Positions 34,407 to 44,169 of a DNA stretch of 64,000 nt are shown in pieces. Position 1 is the stretch's first letter. Each line of letters begins with the position of its first letter. The notes under the pieces are model-generated. The model saw only the letters and a list, made by a program, of their open reading frames with translations, did not search any database and was not told the DNA's origin. The position numbers and the translations under genes were made by a program. Source of the stretch: Luteimonas abyssi (lineage in GTDB: Bacteria > Pseudomonadota > Gammaproteobacteria > Xanthomonadales > Xanthomonadaceae); contig NZ_KQ759763.1 in NCBI RefSeq assembly GCF_001482195.1, positions 1,151,321 through 1,215,320 on the forward strand, given 5' to 3'.

Positions 34407-37160
34407 GTGTCCATCGACGCCCCCGCATCCGAAGCCCCGCACGCCTACCGACCGGACACCGTGGAGGCGGCCGCGCAGCGGTTCTGGGACGAGACCCGGG
34501 CCTTCGAGGTGGTCGAGGACGATCGTCGCGCCAAGTTCTTCTGCATGTCGATGCTGCCGTACCCGTCCGGGGCGTTGCACATGGGCCATGTGCGCAACTA
34601 CACCATCGGTGACGTGATCAGCCGTTATCAGCGCATGAACGGCCGCAACGTGCTTCAGCCGATGGGCTGGGACGCCTTCGGCCTGCCGGCGGAGAACGCG
34701 GCGATCAAGCACGGCACCGCGCCGGCCAAGTGGACCTACGCCAACATCGAGCACATGCGTGGCCAGCTCAAGGCGCTCGGTTACGCGATCGACTGGAGCC
34801 GGGAGTTCGCGACCTGCCAGCCGGACTACTACGTGCACGAACAGCGCATGTTCGTGCGGTTGATGAAGCAGGGCCTGGCCTACCGCCGCAATGCCGTCGT
34901 GAACTGGGACCCGGTCGACCAGACCGTGCTCGCCAACGAGCAGGTGGTCGACGGGCGCGGCTGGCGTTCCGGTGCACTGGTGGAAAAGCGCGAGATTCCG
35001 CAGTGGTTCCTGAAGATCACCGACTACGCGCAGGAGCTGCTCGACGGCCTGGACGCGTTGCCGGGCTGGCCGGAATCGGTCAAGACCATGCAGCGCAACT
35101 GGATCGGCCGCAGCGAGGGCCTGGAGATCCGGTTCCGGGTGGAGGGCGCGGAGGCGCCGCTGACGGTCTACACCACCCGTCCGGACACGCTGATGGGCGT
35201 GACCTTCATCAGCGTCGCCGGCGAGCATCCGCTGGCGCTCAAGGCCGCGGAAGGCAATCCCGAGCTGGCCGCGTTCCTGGACGAGCTGAAGCAGGGTGGG
35301 GTCTCCGAGGCGGAGCTGGAAACCCAGGACAAGCGCGGCATGGCGACCGGCCTGTGGGCGATCCACCCGGTCACCGGCGAGGACATCCCGGTCTACGTCG
35401 CCAACTTCGTGCTGATGGGCTACGGCACCGGTGCGGTGATGGCGGTGCCCGCGCACGACCAGCGCGACTGGGAGTTCGCCAAGGCCTACGGGCTGCCGGT
35501 GCGGCCGGTGATCGTGCCGGCGGCGGTGCGCGATGCGCTGAACGAGGTGGTCGGCGACGTCGCCCACGACGCCGACCCGTTCCAGGCCGCCCTGGCCGGC
35601 GGTTCGGTCGATGCCTACGACACCTCGGCCGCGGTCGCGGTGGTCCAGCGCTATCTCGACGCGATCGAACAGCAGGGCGCCTACACCGAACGCGGGTTCC
35701 TGATCAATTCCGGCGAGTACAACGGGCTGGATTTCGATGCGGCGTTCCGGGCCCTGGTGACGCGTTTCCAGGCCGACGGCCACGGCGCGCACAAGGTCAA
35801 TTTCCGTCTGCGCGACTGGGGCGTGAGCCGGCAGCGCTACTGGGGCTGTCCGATCCCGGTGATCTACTGCGATGCCTGCGGCGCGGTGCCGGTGCCCGAG
35901 GACCAGTTGCCGGTGGTGCTGCCCGAGGACGTCGCCGACGCGTTCAAGGCCGGCGTCGTGCGCTCGCCGATCAAGTCCGACCCGTCCTGGCGCCAGACCA
36001 CCTGCCCGCAGTGCGGCGGTGCGGCCGAGCGCGAGACCGACACCTTCGACACCTTCATGGAGTCGAGCTGGTACTACGCCCGTTACACCTCGCCCGGCGC
36101 GACCGACATGGTCGACGCACGGGCGAAGTACTGGACCCCGGTGGACCAGTACATCGGCGGGATCGAACACGCGATCCTGCACCTGCTGTATTTCCGCTTC
36201 TACCACAAGCTCCTGCGCGACCAGGGACTGCTCGACAGCGACGAACCGGTCGTCAACCTGCTGACCCAGGGCATGGTGATCGCGGAGACGTTCTTCCGCG
36301 AGACCGCGAACGGTGGCAAGGACTGGTTCAACCCCGCGGACGTGGCGGTGGAACGCGACGACAAGGGCCGGGTGACCGGTGCCACCCTGGTGGCCGACGG
36401 CCAGCCGGTCTCGGTCGGCGGCATCGAGAAGATGTCCAAGTCCAAGAACAACGGCGTCGATCCGCGCGCCATGGTGGACAAGTTCGGCGCCGACACGGTG
36501 CGCCTGTTCTCGATGTTCGCCGCGCCGCCGGAGCAGTCGCTGGAGTGGAACGAGGCCGGCGTCGAGGGCATGGCGCGTTTTCTGCGTCGGCTGTGGAACC
36601 AGGTCTCGCGTCATGTCGAGGCGGGACCTGCGCCCGCGCTCGACATCGCCGCGCTGGATGCCGGGCAGAAGACCCTGCGCCGCCAGTTGCACGAGACGAT
36701 CCAGAAGGTCGGCGACGACTACGGCCGCCGGCACAGTTTCAACACCGCGATCGCGGCGGTCATGGAACTGCTCAACCATGTGGCGAAGTTCGACGACGCC
36801 AGCGACAACGCCCGCGCGCTGCGCCAGGAGGTGTTCGAGGCCATGGTGCTCATGCTCAACCCGATCACCCCGCACGCCAGCCACGCCCTGTGGCAGGCGC
36901 TGGGCCATGCGCAGACCCTGCTCGAGGACAAGGCGTTCCCGGTCGCCGACGCAGCCGCGCTGGCCCGCGACGCGGTCACCCTGGCCGTGCAGGTCAACGG
37001 CAAGCTGCGCGGTACCCTGGAGGTGGCGGTCGACACCGAGCGTGCCGCCATCGAGGCCGCCGCCCTGGACGAGCCCAACGTCGCCCGGTTCCTGGAAGGG
37101 CTCCAGGTCCGCAAGATCATCGTCGTTCCCGGCAAGATCGTGAACATCGTGGCCGGCTGA
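34407..37160 (+). CDS. leuS: Leucyl-tRNA synthetase
   Basis: A 917-residue class I synthetase charging tRNA-Leu. The HIGH motif reads HMGH (58-61, in [22 protein letters not shown] context), KMSKS is at 675-679, and the CP1 editing region ([38 protein letters not shown]) is intact. It is somewhat longer than E. coli LeuS (860), partly through an insertion after [15 protein letters not shown]. It begins with GTG at 34407. First gene of the leuS-lptE-holA-nadD-rsfS-rlmH cluster; divergent from the diguanylate cyclase. Confidence 0.97.
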   Translation: MSIDAPASEAPHAYRPDTVEAAAQRFWDETRAFEVVEDDRRAKFFCMSMLPYPSGALHMGHVRNYTIGDVISRYQRMNGRNVLQPMGWDAFGLPAENAAIKHGTAPAKWTYANIEHMRGQLKALGYAIDWSREFATCQPDYYVHEQRMFVRLMKQGLAYRRNAVVNWDPVDQTVLANEQVVDGRGWRSGALVEKREIPQWFLKITDYAQELLDGLDALPGWPESVKTMQRNWIGRSEGLEIRFRVEGAEAPLTVYTTRPDTLMGVTFISVAGEHPLALKAAEGNPELAAFLDELKQGGVSEAELETQDKRGMATGLWAIHPVTGEDIPVYVANFVLMGYGTGAVMAVPAHDQRDWEFAKAYGLPVRPVIVPAAVRDALNEVVGDVAHDADPFQAALAGGSVDAYDTSAAVAVVQRYLDAIEQQGAYTERGFLINSGEYNGLDFDAAFRALVTRFQADGHGAHKVNFRLRDWGVSRQRYWGCPIPVIYCDACGAVPVPEDQLPVVLPEDVADAFKAGVVRSPIKSDPSWRQTTCPQCGGAAERETDTFDTFMESSWYYARYTSPGATDMVDARAKYWTPVDQYIGGIEHAILHLLYFRFYHKLLRDQGLLDSDEPVVNLLTQGMVIAETFFRETANGGKDWFNPADVAVERDDKGRVTGATLVADGQPVSVGGIEKMSKSKNNGVDPRAMVDKFGADTVRLFSMFAAPPEQSLEWNEAGVEGMARFLRRLWNQVSRHVEAGPAPALDIAALDAGQKTLRRQLHETIQKVGDDYGRRHSFNTAIAAVMELLNHVAKFDDASDNARALRQEVFEAMVLMLNPITPHASHALWQALGHAQTLLEDKAFPVADAAALARDAVTLAVQVNGKLRGTLEVAVDTERAAIEAAALDEPNVARFLEGLQVRKIIVVPGKIVNIVAG

Positions 37161-37205
37161 GCCGGTCCGCTTGCCGCCCCCCTCCACGTCGTCCAGACTC
37201 CCGCC

Positions 37206-37712
37206 ATGCGCAGATTTCTCCGGTCTCTTCCGCTCGTCCTGTTGTCGGCCCTGCTGCTCGCCGGCTGTGGGTTTCACCTTCGCAACGCGTTGACGTTGCC
37301 GCCTGACCTCGGGCCGGTGCGGGTGATCGCGAGCGACCGCTTCAGCCCGCTGATCGATCCCATCGAAATGGCGCTGCAGCGTGCCGGCGCCCAGGTGGTG
37401 CCCGCAGCCACGCGGGATGTGGCGACGCTGGAAGTGCTGTCCGAGCGCTGGGCGACCACGCCCATCGCGATCGACGAAGCAGGGCGTGCGCTGGAGTACT
37501 CGCTGCGTTACGCGGTCGTGTTCAGACTGAGCGACGCGCAGGGCCAGGACATCGTGCCGCAGCAGGCGATCGAGATGGCGCGCGATTTCACCCAGAGTGC
37601 GGACGAGCTGATCGGCACCGAGAGCGAGCGCGAGCTGCTCAGCCGCGAAATGCGTCGGGAGATGGTGGCCTCGATCGTGCGCCGGATCGACGGGGCCTCG
37701 CGCCAGCCGTGA
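37206..37712 (+). CDS. lptE: LPS-assembly lipoprotein LptE
   Basis: A 168-residue outer-membrane lipoprotein with lipobox LAGC (C21) followed at once by GFHLRN, the LptE signature. It plugs the LptD barrel that inserts lipopolysaccharide. The compact alternating fold (VRVIASDRFSPLIDPIEMALQRAGAQVV...; LEYSLRYAVVFRL) and the position between leuS and holA match the gammaproteobacterial gene. Starts at ATG 37206, 45 bases after leuS. Confidence 0.93.
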   Translation: MRRFLRSLPLVLLSALLLAGCGFHLRNALTLPPDLGPVRVIASDRFSPLIDPIEMALQRAGAQVVPAATRDVATLEVLSERWATTPIAIDEAGRALEYSLRYAVVFRLSDAQGQDIVPQQAIEMARDFTQSADELIGTESERELLSREMRREMVASIVRRIDGASRQP

Positions 37713-37728
37713 GCGGCCGGGCGGCACG

Positions 37729-38757
37729 ATGGAACTGACGCCCGAGCGCCTGGCCGGCCAGCTGGGGCAGGGCGCCTTGCGACCCGTGTACCTGATCGCC
37801 GGTCCCGAAATGCTGCGCGTGCTCGAAGCCGCGGATGCGGTGCGCGTCGCCGCGCGTGCGCAGGGCTACGCCGAACGCGAGGTGTTCGAGCCGGACGGGC
37901 GCGACATCGACTGGAGCGGCCTTGAAGCCAGCCTGCGTGCGCCGAGTCTGTTCGCCGCCCGCCGGGTGATCGAGATCCGCCTGCCCACCACCAAGCCGGG
38001 CAAGGACGGCGCCGCGGTCATCAGCGGGTTCTGCGAGGCGCCGCCGGACGATGTCCTGCTGCTGATCACCGGCGGCGAGTGGAGCCGGCAGCATGGCGGC
38101 AAGTGGAGCGAGGCGGTCGCCCGGGTCGGCTTGGTCGCGGTCGCCTGGAGCGTGAAGCCTCACGAAATGCCGGAGTGGATCGAGCGGCGCCTGCGCGGGC
38201 GCGGGCTGGCCGCCGACCGCGAGGCCGTGCAGCGCCTCGCCGACCGGGTCGAGGGCAATCTGCTGGCGGCGGCGCAGGAGGTCGAAAAGCTCGCGCTGCT
38301 GGCCGAGGGCGGCATACTCGATGCTGCCCGGATGGACGATCTGGTGGCCGACGCGGCGCGTTTCGACGTGTTCCGCCTGGTCGATGCCGCCCTGTCGGGC
38401 GCGGCGGCGCAGGCGGTGCGCATGCTCGCCGGCCTGCGCGCCGAGGGCGAGGCGGTGCCGGCGTTGATGGGCATGGTGGTGATGGAGCTGCAGCGCGCCG
38501 CGGCGCTGGCGCGGGTGCAGGCGCGCGGTGGCAATCTGGCCAGCGAGTTCCGTGCGCAGCGCGTGTGGGAATCGAAACAGGCGGTGTACCGGCGCGCCCT
38601 GCAGCGGCACCCGCCGGCGCGCTGGGAACGGTTCATCGCCGAGGCGGGTCGGATCGACCGCATCGCCAAGGGCCGCGCGGCCGGCGACGCCTGGCAGGCG
38701 CTGGAGCGACTCCTGGTCGCGGTGGCGGAGCCGAACGCCGTGACGCTGGCGAACTGA
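37729..38757 (+). CDS. holA: DNA polymerase III delta subunit
   Basis: A 342-residue clamp-loader subunit that opens the beta sliding clamp. Family features: LRPVYLIAGPEMLRVLEAADAVR near the N-terminus, LLLITGGEWSRQ, an arginine-rich mid-region, RVEGNLLAAAQEVEKLALL and a helical collar domain at the C-terminus (WESKQAVYRRALQRHPPARW). Length and position between lptE and nadD fit. Start ATG 37729, 16 bases after lptE. Confidence 0.93.
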   Translation: MELTPERLAGQLGQGALRPVYLIAGPEMLRVLEAADAVRVAARAQGYAEREVFEPDGRDIDWSGLEASLRAPSLFAARRVIEIRLPTTKPGKDGAAVISGFCEAPPDDVLLLITGGEWSRQHGGKWSEAVARVGLVAVAWSVKPHEMPEWIERRLRGRGLAADREAVQRLADRVEGNLLAAAQEVEKLALLAEGGILDAARMDDLVADAARFDVFRLVDAALSGAAAQAVRMLAGLRAEGEAVPALMGMVVMELQRAAALARVQARGGNLASEFRAQRVWESKQAVYRRALQRHPPARWERFIAEAGRIDRIAKGRAAGDAWQALERLLVAVAEPNAVTLAN

Positions 38758-38760
38758 ACG

Positions 38761-39432
38761 ATGGGCGAGGCCCCCCCGCTGCTGGTGCTCTACGGCGGCA
38801 CCTTCGATCCCGTCCACGAGGGGCATCTCGCCGTGGCGCGCGCCGCGCGCGATCTGCTCGGGGTGCCGATCCACCTGATGCCGGCCGCGGACCCGCCGCA
38901 CCGCCCGGCCCCGGGAGCCGGCGTGTCGGCACGGGTGGCGATGCTCGAACACGCTGTGGCTGGCGAGCCGGGCCTACAGGTGGACCGCCGTGAAGTGGAA
39001 CGTCCGGGACGCAGCTGGACCGTGGACACCCTGCGCGCGCAGCGGGCGGCCGAACCGGGCAGGCCTGTCGCGCTGTTGCTGGGGGCGGACGGTTTTCGCG
39101 GTCTGCCGCGATGGAAGGAGTGGCGCGCACTGCTGGACCTGAGCCATTTCGTCGTCGCCGAACGCGACGGGGACGACGATGCCGGACTCCCAGCCGTACT
39201 GGTCGAAGCGCTCGCCGGGCGCTGGGTGACGTCGCCGGATGCGTTGCGCACGGCGCCGGCCGGTCTCGTACTGCGGCTTCGCCAGCCGTTGCACCCCGCC
39301 TCGGCGACCGAAGTCCGGCGCAGGATCGCCGCGGGCGAGCCCTGGGCGTCCCTGGTGCCGCCGGCGGTCGCGGCGGAAATCCGTGAGGCCGGTCTCTATG
39401 CACACGGCGCGGACGCGGACGCGCGGCTATAA
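38761..39432 (+). CDS. nadD: Nicotinate-nucleotide adenylyltransferase
   Basis: A 223-residue nucleotidyltransferase making deamido-NAD from nicotinate mononucleotide and ATP. The class signature [12 protein letters not shown] is at residues 12-23 (HxGH part included), followed by [10 protein letters not shown] and the [14 protein letters not shown] substrate loop; [13 protein letters not shown] is the C-terminal ISSTxxR-like motif. ATG 38761 directly follows the holA stop. Its TAA stop overlaps a TATAAT hexamer. Confidence 0.93.
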   Translation: MGEAPPLLVLYGGTFDPVHEGHLAVARAARDLLGVPIHLMPAADPPHRPAPGAGVSARVAMLEHAVAGEPGLQVDRREVERPGRSWTVDTLRAQRAAEPGRPVALLLGADGFRGLPRWKEWRALLDLSHFVVAERDGDDDAGLPAVLVEALAGRWVTSPDALRTAPAGLVLRLRQPLHPASATEVRRRIAAGEPWASLVPPAVAAEIREAGLYAHGADADARL

Positions 39433-39433
39433 T
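39428..39433 (+). promoter_or_regulatory. Consensus -10 hexamer overlapping the nadD stop
   Basis: TATAAT, a perfect -10 sequence, overlaps the TAA of nadD and lies 27 bases before the rsfS start. No good -35 is seen at 16-18 bases upstream. It may be an internal promoter for rsfS-rlmH. Confidence 0.35.
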
Positions 39434-39460
39434 CCGCCCCAAATCCAAGAGTTCATCGCT

Positions 39461-39850
39461 TTGACCAGCCCCGCCCAAGTCATCAAGACCCGCCTGCCCA
39501 ACCCGCCGCCGGCTGCCGACGATCTGCTCACGCAGGTGCGCGCCGCCACCGAAGAGCTCAAGGCGAAGGACACCGTCGAGATCGATGTCCGCGGCAAGAC
39601 CAGCGTCTGCGACTACATGGTGGTGGTGTCCGGCACTTCCAGCCGGCACGTGAAATCCATCGCCGACGAAGTCGTGAAGTACGCCAAGCGCCTGGATGTG
39701 CAGCCGCTCGGCGTCGAGGGCGAGCGCGAGGCGGAGTGGGTGCTGGTCGACCTGGGCGATGTCGTGGTCCACGTGATGCTGCCGCGCGTGCGCGAGTTCT
39801 ACGCGATCGAGCGGCTGTGGACGGTCGGCGACGAGCCGCCGGAGCGCTGA
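39461..39850 (+). CDS. rsfS: Ribosomal silencing factor RsfS
   Basis: A 129-residue protein that binds ribosomal protein L14 and blocks subunit joining under starvation. The conserved body is plain: [37 protein letters not shown] in pieces, then [37 protein letters not shown]. The start is set at TTG 39461, which gives the expected N-terminus ([17 protein letters not shown]); the open frame runs further upstream inside nadD but with unrelated sequence. AAGAG lies about ten bases before the TTG. Confidence 0.93.
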   Translation: MTSPAQVIKTRLPNPPPAADDLLTQVRAATEELKAKDTVEIDVRGKTSVCDYMVVVSGTSSRHVKSIADEVVKYAKRLDVQPLGVEGEREAEWVLVDLGDVVVHVMLPRVREFYAIERLWTVGDEPPER

Positions 39851-39857
39851 GCCGGCG

Positions 39858-40328
39858 GTGAAGGCCCGCCTGATCGCCGTCGGCGAACGTGCGCCGGCCT
39901 GGGTGGCGGACGGCTTCGCCGAGTACCGCAAGCGGCTGTCGCACTGGCTGCCGCTGGATCTGACCGAGATCGAGCCCGGCCTGCGCGGCAAGAGCCGCGA
40001 CCCGGTGCGCGCCTGTCAGGACGAGGGGACGCGAGTCCTGGCCGCACTGCCGAAACAAGCCACGGTGGTCGCGCTCGACGGTCGTGGCCGCATGCATTCG
40101 TCCGAGGATCTCGCACGTCGCCTGGAGCACTGGCGCGGACAGGGGCGCGACCTCGCGATCCTGATCGGTGGCCCTGAAGGCCACGCCGATGCGGTCCTCC
40201 AGCGAGCGGACGAGCGCTGGTCGCTCGGTCCGCTGACGCTGCCGCACATGCTGGTGCGGCTGGTCGCCGCCGAACAGCTCTATCGCGCTGCCGCGCTGCT
40301 GGCCAACCATCCGTATCACCGCGCCTGA
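39858..40328 (+). CDS. rlmH: 23S rRNA pseudouridine1915 N3-methyltransferase
   Basis: A 156-residue SPOUT methyltransferase acting on assembled ribosomes. Family sequences are clear: MKARLIAVGERAPAWV, FAEYRKRLSHWLPLDL, the trefoil-knot loops VALDGRGRMHSSEDLA, LAILIGGPEGHADAVLQRA and LTLPHMLVRLVAAEQLYRAAALLANHPYHR at the C-terminus (last in part). Starts with GTG 39858, seven bases after rsfS. Last gene of the leuS cluster. Confidence 0.95.
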   Translation: MKARLIAVGERAPAWVADGFAEYRKRLSHWLPLDLTEIEPGLRGKSRDPVRACQDEGTRVLAALPKQATVVALDGRGRMHSSEDLARRLEHWRGQGRDLAILIGGPEGHADAVLQRADERWSLGPLTLPHMLVRLVAAEQLYRAAALLANHPYHRA

Positions 40329-40790
40329 GCGCGCGTCGCCGGTCCGGACGGCATCGCCCGGACCGGAGGCGCGCCGGGGCGTGCGACCTGCTGGCGGTCC
40401 AGGTGGAAGTCCGCCGGGACCTACCCGTTCGAACGACCGCGATGCCGTCCTGACGTGCCGCCTCGAAGCGCCATTGCCGGAGCACGTGGCGACGTGCCGC
40501 CTCGTCGAGGACGCGATGCCCGCTGCTGCCGTGGATGGCGACCTCCAGCGGGCGACCGTCGATGTCCACCAGCACCCGCAGGACGACGGTGCCCTGCAGG
40601 CCATGGCGGAGCGCTGCCGGGGGGAGGGCGGTGCCGTGGCGTGCGCGTACCGCAGGACGTTGCCGTCGGCCGTCACCGCGGAAACCGGCGCGGGGCCCGC
40701 GGCCGGGTGCGCGAGCGTCGGCGCGCTCGGGGCGACCGCAGGACGCGCCGGACGGCGTGTGGATCCGATGACGGTTCCGCCCGCAACGAA
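40316..40790 (-). pseudogene. Decayed TonB-family C-terminal domain gene
   Basis: On the minus strand one frame (about 40629 to 40420) encodes a clear TonB C-terminal core: ALPPAALRHGLQGTVVLRV, LVDIDGRPLEVAIHGSSGHRVLDEAARRHVLRQWRF. The expected ending VPADFHLDR occurs in a different frame from 40420 to a stop at 40316, and a plausible preceding segment (VSAVTADGNVLRYAHAT) lies in a third frame upstream. So at least one and probably two frameshifts break the gene, and no start codon with a signal or membrane anchor is found before the terminator at 40795. Intact proteins of this kind transduce proton-motive force to outer-membrane receptors. Sequencing error is the alternative. Confidence 0.6.
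40339..40366 (+). terminator. Hairpin after rlmH
   Basis: CCGGTCCGG (40339-40347) and CCGGACCGG (40358-40366) are a perfect 9-bp inverted repeat with a ten-base loop, ten bases after the rlmH stop. No T-run follows. It may end the leuS-rlmH transcript. Confidence 0.4.
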
Positions 40791-40794
40791 AAGA

Positions 40795-40818
40795 CCAGGC
40801 CCGCGGACGCGGGCCTGG
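40795..40818 (-). terminator. Rho-independent terminator of the small acidic protein gene
   Basis: CCAGGCCCGC (40795-40804) pairs with GCGGGCCTGG (40809-40818); on the minus strand it is followed by TCTTTTCG. It lies 50 bases after the stop of the 72-residue protein. Confidence 0.75.
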
Positions 40819-40867
40819 CCGATGGTGGTCCCGATGCCGGTGCGGCGATCTGCGCCGCCGCTCCGGG

Positions 40868-41086
40868 TCAGTCGCCGTCCGCAGCGGGATCGGGGTCGTC
40901 GCCGGGGGTGCGGTCCAGTCCGCCCTGATCGGGATCGGGCTTGCGGCGCTCGCCGCGATGGCGGGCGTCGTCGTGATCGCGGGGCTGGCGTTCGGCGTAG
41001 CCCGAGTCGGCCGCGTCATCCTTGCCGGGAGTGCCGTCGTGGCGGGAATCGTCCGATTCGTGCGGGGTCGTGTCGCGCGGGGTCAT
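40868..41086 (-). CDS. Small, highly charged, disordered protein
   Basis: A 72-residue protein that is almost entirely Asp, Arg, His, Pro, Gly and Gln, with no hydrophobic core, so it should be unfolded. No family recognised. It is supported as a gene by a strong ribosome binding site (GAGGAGG six bases before the ATG at 41086), by following the SIMPL gene after nine bases, and by a terminator soon after its stop. Function unknown; possibly a stress-related hydrophilin-like protein, which is speculation from composition. Confidence 0.6.
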   Translation of the reverse strand: MTPRDTTPHESDDSRHDGTPGKDDAADSGYAERQPRDHDDARHRGERRKPDPDQGGLDRTPGDDPDPAADGD

Positions 41087-41095
41087 ACGTCCTCC

Positions 41096-41833
41096 TCAGC
41101 GGCCGAGCTCGAACACCACATCGAGGGAAATCGACACGGTGTTCTCGCCCGGAGAAATTGGGCTGCCCGTCGCCTGGACTGCATCCATCGCCGCCATGCG
41201 CATCATCGGCACCGGCGGGTTGAAACCGCCGCCTTCGCTGACGCTGACGATGCGGCGCACGCGCAGGCCGAGCGATTCGGCATACATGTCGGCCCGCTTG
41301 CGAGCCAGCTCGATCGCCTTGCGGCGCGCCTCGTCGTAGGCCTCCTCGGGCTGGTCGATCTCGAAGTTGGGACCGTTGACCTGGTTGGCGCCGTTGGCGA
41401 CGAGGGCATCGATCACATCGCCGATCCGGGCCACGTCGCGCAATTTCACGCTCACCGTGTTGTTGGCCTGGTAGCCCGTGATCGTGGGCGATTCGTTCTC
41501 CGAATGGCGGTACTGCGGGTAGATGTTCAGGCCGGAGGTCTGGATGTCGCGGTCCTGGAGGCCGGCCTCGCGGATCGCACGCATCAGGCGGTTCATCTGC
41601 TCGGCGTTGGCACGCAACGCGGCGTTGGCATCGGCCGCCTGGGTCACGACACCGGCGGACATCGTGGCCACATCCGGCGTGCGGCTGGCCTCGGCCTGCG
41701 CGCTGACGGAGAGCAGGGTGCTGTCGGGCGCGGTCTGGAAGGCTGCGGCGTTCGGCGTCTGGGCGTGGGAGCTCATGGCGGCGGTGGCGAGGGTCGCGGC
41801 GAGGAGGGCGGCGGCAAGCGGGCGCAGGATCAT
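41096..41833 (-). CDS. Periplasmic SIMPL (DUF541) domain protein
   Basis: A 245-residue protein with a signal peptide (cleavage near SSHA-QT, residue 24) and a SIMPL domain: LLSVSAQAEASRTPDVATMSAGV, the LNIYPQYRHSENESPTITGYQANNTVSVKLRD block, and a final ISLDVVFEL strand. Proteins of this family form oligomeric rings in the periplasm; the role is unclear, with links to oxidative stress. ATG at 41833. First gene of a two-gene operon with the small charged protein; divergent from maf. Confidence 0.88.
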   Translation of the reverse strand: MILRPLAAALLAATLATAAMSSHAQTPNAAAFQTAPDSTLLSVSAQAEASRTPDVATMSAGVVTQAADANAALRANAEQMNRLMRAIREAGLQDRDIQTSGLNIYPQYRHSENESPTITGYQANNTVSVKLRDVARIGDVIDALVANGANQVNGPNFEIDQPEEAYDEARRKAIELARKRADMYAESLGLRVRRIVSVSEGGGFNPPVPMMRMAAMDAVQATGSPISPGENTVSISLDVVFELGR

Positions 41834-41957
41834 GCGGGATGTCTCCGGTTTCGAATGAAAGGGTCGGTGCGTAGCGGTGAACGGGCCGTGAGCCTGAACG
41901 GGGTTAATCGCGTTCGCGGCGCAGTGGCCGGCGATGTGGACGGGTATCCTTGTCGGC

Positions 41958-42539
41958 ATGCTGCTGCTGGCTTCGAAATCGCCCCGGCGGGCCGAATTGC
42001 TGGGGCGTCTGGGCGTCCCGTTCTCGGTCCTGGACATCGATGTTCCCGAATTGCGCGCACCGGGCGAGACACCGGAGGCTTACGTGTGCCGTGTCGCCCG
42101 CGACAAGGTCGAAGCCGGCTGGCGGGCGGCGTCGACCACCGCGGAAGCGGTGCTGGCCTCGGACACCGAGGTGGTGCTCGACGATCGGGTCTACGGCAAG
42201 CCGGCCGATGCGGCCGATGCCGTGGCGATGCTGGAAAGCCTGTCGGGGCGCACGCACCGGGTGCTGTCGGCGGTCGCCTTGCGCACTGCGCAAGGACTGA
42301 GCGAAGCGCTGGTGGCCACCGAAGTCACGTTCGAGCGGATCGATCCGCGCGACATCGCGGCCTACGCCGCCAGTGGCGAGCCATTCGGCAAGGCCGGCGC
42401 TTACGCCATCCAGGGTGGCGCGGAGCGCTTCGTCCGGCACCTGTCGGGCAGTCACTCGGGCGTGATGGGGCTGCCTCTGCACGCCACTTCGGCGTTGCTG
42501 CGGGCAGCCGGACTGTTGCACGCGGGCGGCGTGCGATGA
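41958..42539 (+). CDS. maf: Maf/YhdE-type nucleoside triphosphate pyrophosphatase
   Basis: A 193-residue house-cleaning enzyme. The Maf signatures are present: [14 protein letters not shown] at the start, [28 protein letters not shown] with the catalytic Asp, and [13 protein letters not shown] near residue 150. The IQGGA loop suggests the YhdE-like dTTP/UTP class rather than the 7-methyl-GTP class, but this is a judgement by eye. The ATG at 41958 is preferred over the GTG at 41934, which would add eight residues before the family's N-terminal strand. Followed by rng, the usual order. Confidence 0.9.
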   Translation: MLLLASKSPRRAELLGRLGVPFSVLDIDVPELRAPGETPEAYVCRVARDKVEAGWRAASTTAEAVLASDTEVVLDDRVYGKPADAADAVAMLESLSGRTHRVLSAVALRTAQGLSEALVATEVTFERIDPRDIAAYAASGEPFGKAGAYAIQGGAERFVRHLSGSHSGVMGLPLHATSALLRAAGLLHAGGVR

Positions 42540-42633
42540 GCGGAACCCCGACGCACGGGTGCAGCACGGACACGGCGGCGCCCTGCGTCGCTTTCGGCCG
42601 CGACCGCGGCATCACCTTCGAATAGGGCCGGGC

Positions 42634-44148
42634 ATGTCCGAGGAAATCCTGATCAACGTCACGCCGCGCGAGACCCGGGTCGCGGTGGTCGAGAACGGCA
42701 TGCTGCAGGAACTGCACATCGAGCGCGGTGGCAGCCGTGGGGTGGTGGGCAACATCTACAAGGGCCGTGTGCAACGGGTGATGCCGGGCATGCAGGCGGC
42801 GTTCGTCGAAATCGGCCTGGATCGGGCGGCGTTCCTGCACGCCAGCGACGTGATGCGCGCGCTGCCGCCGCCTGAGATGGATGCCGAGGCCGGCGCGCCG
42901 TCGGTGCCGACCCCGGTGCCGCCGATCGCCGAATTGCTGCGGGAAGGACAGGATGTGGTGGTGCAGGTGGTCAAGGAGCCGATCGGCACCAAGGGTGCGC
43001 GCCTGACCACGCAGATCAGCATCCCGTCGCGCTACCTGGTGCTGCTGCCGCAATCGAGCGTGGTCGGCATTTCCGCGCGGATCGAGGACGACGGCGAGCG
43101 CCGTCGCCTGAAGACGCTGGTGTCCGATCTCGCCCAACAGGCCGGCGCGCACGGCTACATCGTCCGGACCAATGCCGAGGGACAGCCGCCGGAGGCGCTG
43201 GCCGAGGACATCGCCTATCTGGCGCGGGCCTGGGCGCTGGTGGGCGAGGCGGCGCAGGCCGCACGCCTGGGCACCTGCGTCTACGAAGACCTGACCCTGC
43301 CGATGCGCGCGGTGCGCGATCTGATGCGTCGCGACGTGGACAAGGTGCGGGTGGATTCGCGCGAGACCTTCGAACGCCTGCGCGGGTTCGCCGCGCAGTA
43401 CATGCCGGCCTTGGCCGACGGCGACGGCGACGCGTTGGCCGAGCGGATCGAGCATTACACCGGTGCGCGGCCGATCTTCGATCTCTACGGCGTGGAGGAC
43501 GAGATCCAGCGTGCCCTCGACAAGCAGGTGCCGTTGAAGTCCGGCGGCTACCTGGTGATCGACCAGACCGAGGCGATGACCACCGTCGACGTCAATACCG
43601 GGTCCTTCCTCGGACAGCGCAATCTCGAGGAAACCGTCTACCGCACGAATCTGGAAGCGGCGCAGGCGGCGGCGCGGCAGTTGCGGCTGCGCAATCTGGG
43701 CGGGATCGTGATCATCGACTTCATCGACATGGTCGATCCGGAGCACCGGCGCCAGGTGCTGCGCACGCTGGAGAAATCGCTGACCAAGGATCACGCCAAG
43801 ACCACGGTCTACGACTTCTCGCCGCTGGGCCTGGTCGAGATGACCCGCAAACGCACCGTCGAGAGTCTGGAGCGCCAACTGTCGGAGACCTGCACGGCGT
43901 GCAGCGGTCGCGGTGTGGTCAAGACCGCCGAGACGGTGACCTACGAGGTGTTCCGCGAGATCGTGCGCGCGGTGCGCCAGTTCGAATCCGCGCGCCTGCT
44001 GGTGATCGCCTCGCCCAAGGTCGTGGCCCGGATCACCGACGAGGAATCCACCGCCGTTGCCGAGCTGGAGGAATTCCTGGGCAAGAGCATCCGGTTCCAG
44101 GCCGACGAGCAATACCTGCAGGAGCAGTTCGATGTCGTCCTGCTGTAG
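42634..44148 (+). CDS. rng: Ribonuclease G
   Basis: A 504-residue endoribonuclease that trims 16S rRNA 5' ends. The N-terminal S1 domain (about 35-130) begins GNIYKGRVQRVMPGMQAAFVEIGLDRAAFLH in pieces. The catalytic region shows VIDQTEAMTTVDVNTGSF and IIDFIDM with metal-binding Asp residues, and the zinc-link CTACSGRG near residue 425. No RNase E-type C-terminal scaffold is present, so RNase G rather than E. ATG at 42634 inside a frame open to 42559. Confidence 0.95.
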   Translation: MSEEILINVTPRETRVAVVENGMLQELHIERGGSRGVVGNIYKGRVQRVMPGMQAAFVEIGLDRAAFLHASDVMRALPPPEMDAEAGAPSVPTPVPPIAELLREGQDVVVQVVKEPIGTKGARLTTQISIPSRYLVLLPQSSVVGISARIEDDGERRRLKTLVSDLAQQAGAHGYIVRTNAEGQPPEALAEDIAYLARAWALVGEAAQAARLGTCVYEDLTLPMRAVRDLMRRDVDKVRVDSRETFERLRGFAAQYMPALADGDGDALAERIEHYTGARPIFDLYGVEDEIQRALDKQVPLKSGGYLVIDQTEAMTTVDVNTGSFLGQRNLEETVYRTNLEAAQAAARQLRLRNLGGIVIIDFIDMVDPEHRRQVLRTLEKSLTKDHAKTTVYDFSPLGLVEMTRKRTVESLERQLSETCTACSGRGVVKTAETVTYEVFREIVRAVRQFESARLLVIASPKVVARITDEESTAVAELEEFLGKSIRFQADEQYLQEQFDVVLL

Positions 44149-44169
44149 CGCCGGTCCGGTCCCCTCCCG

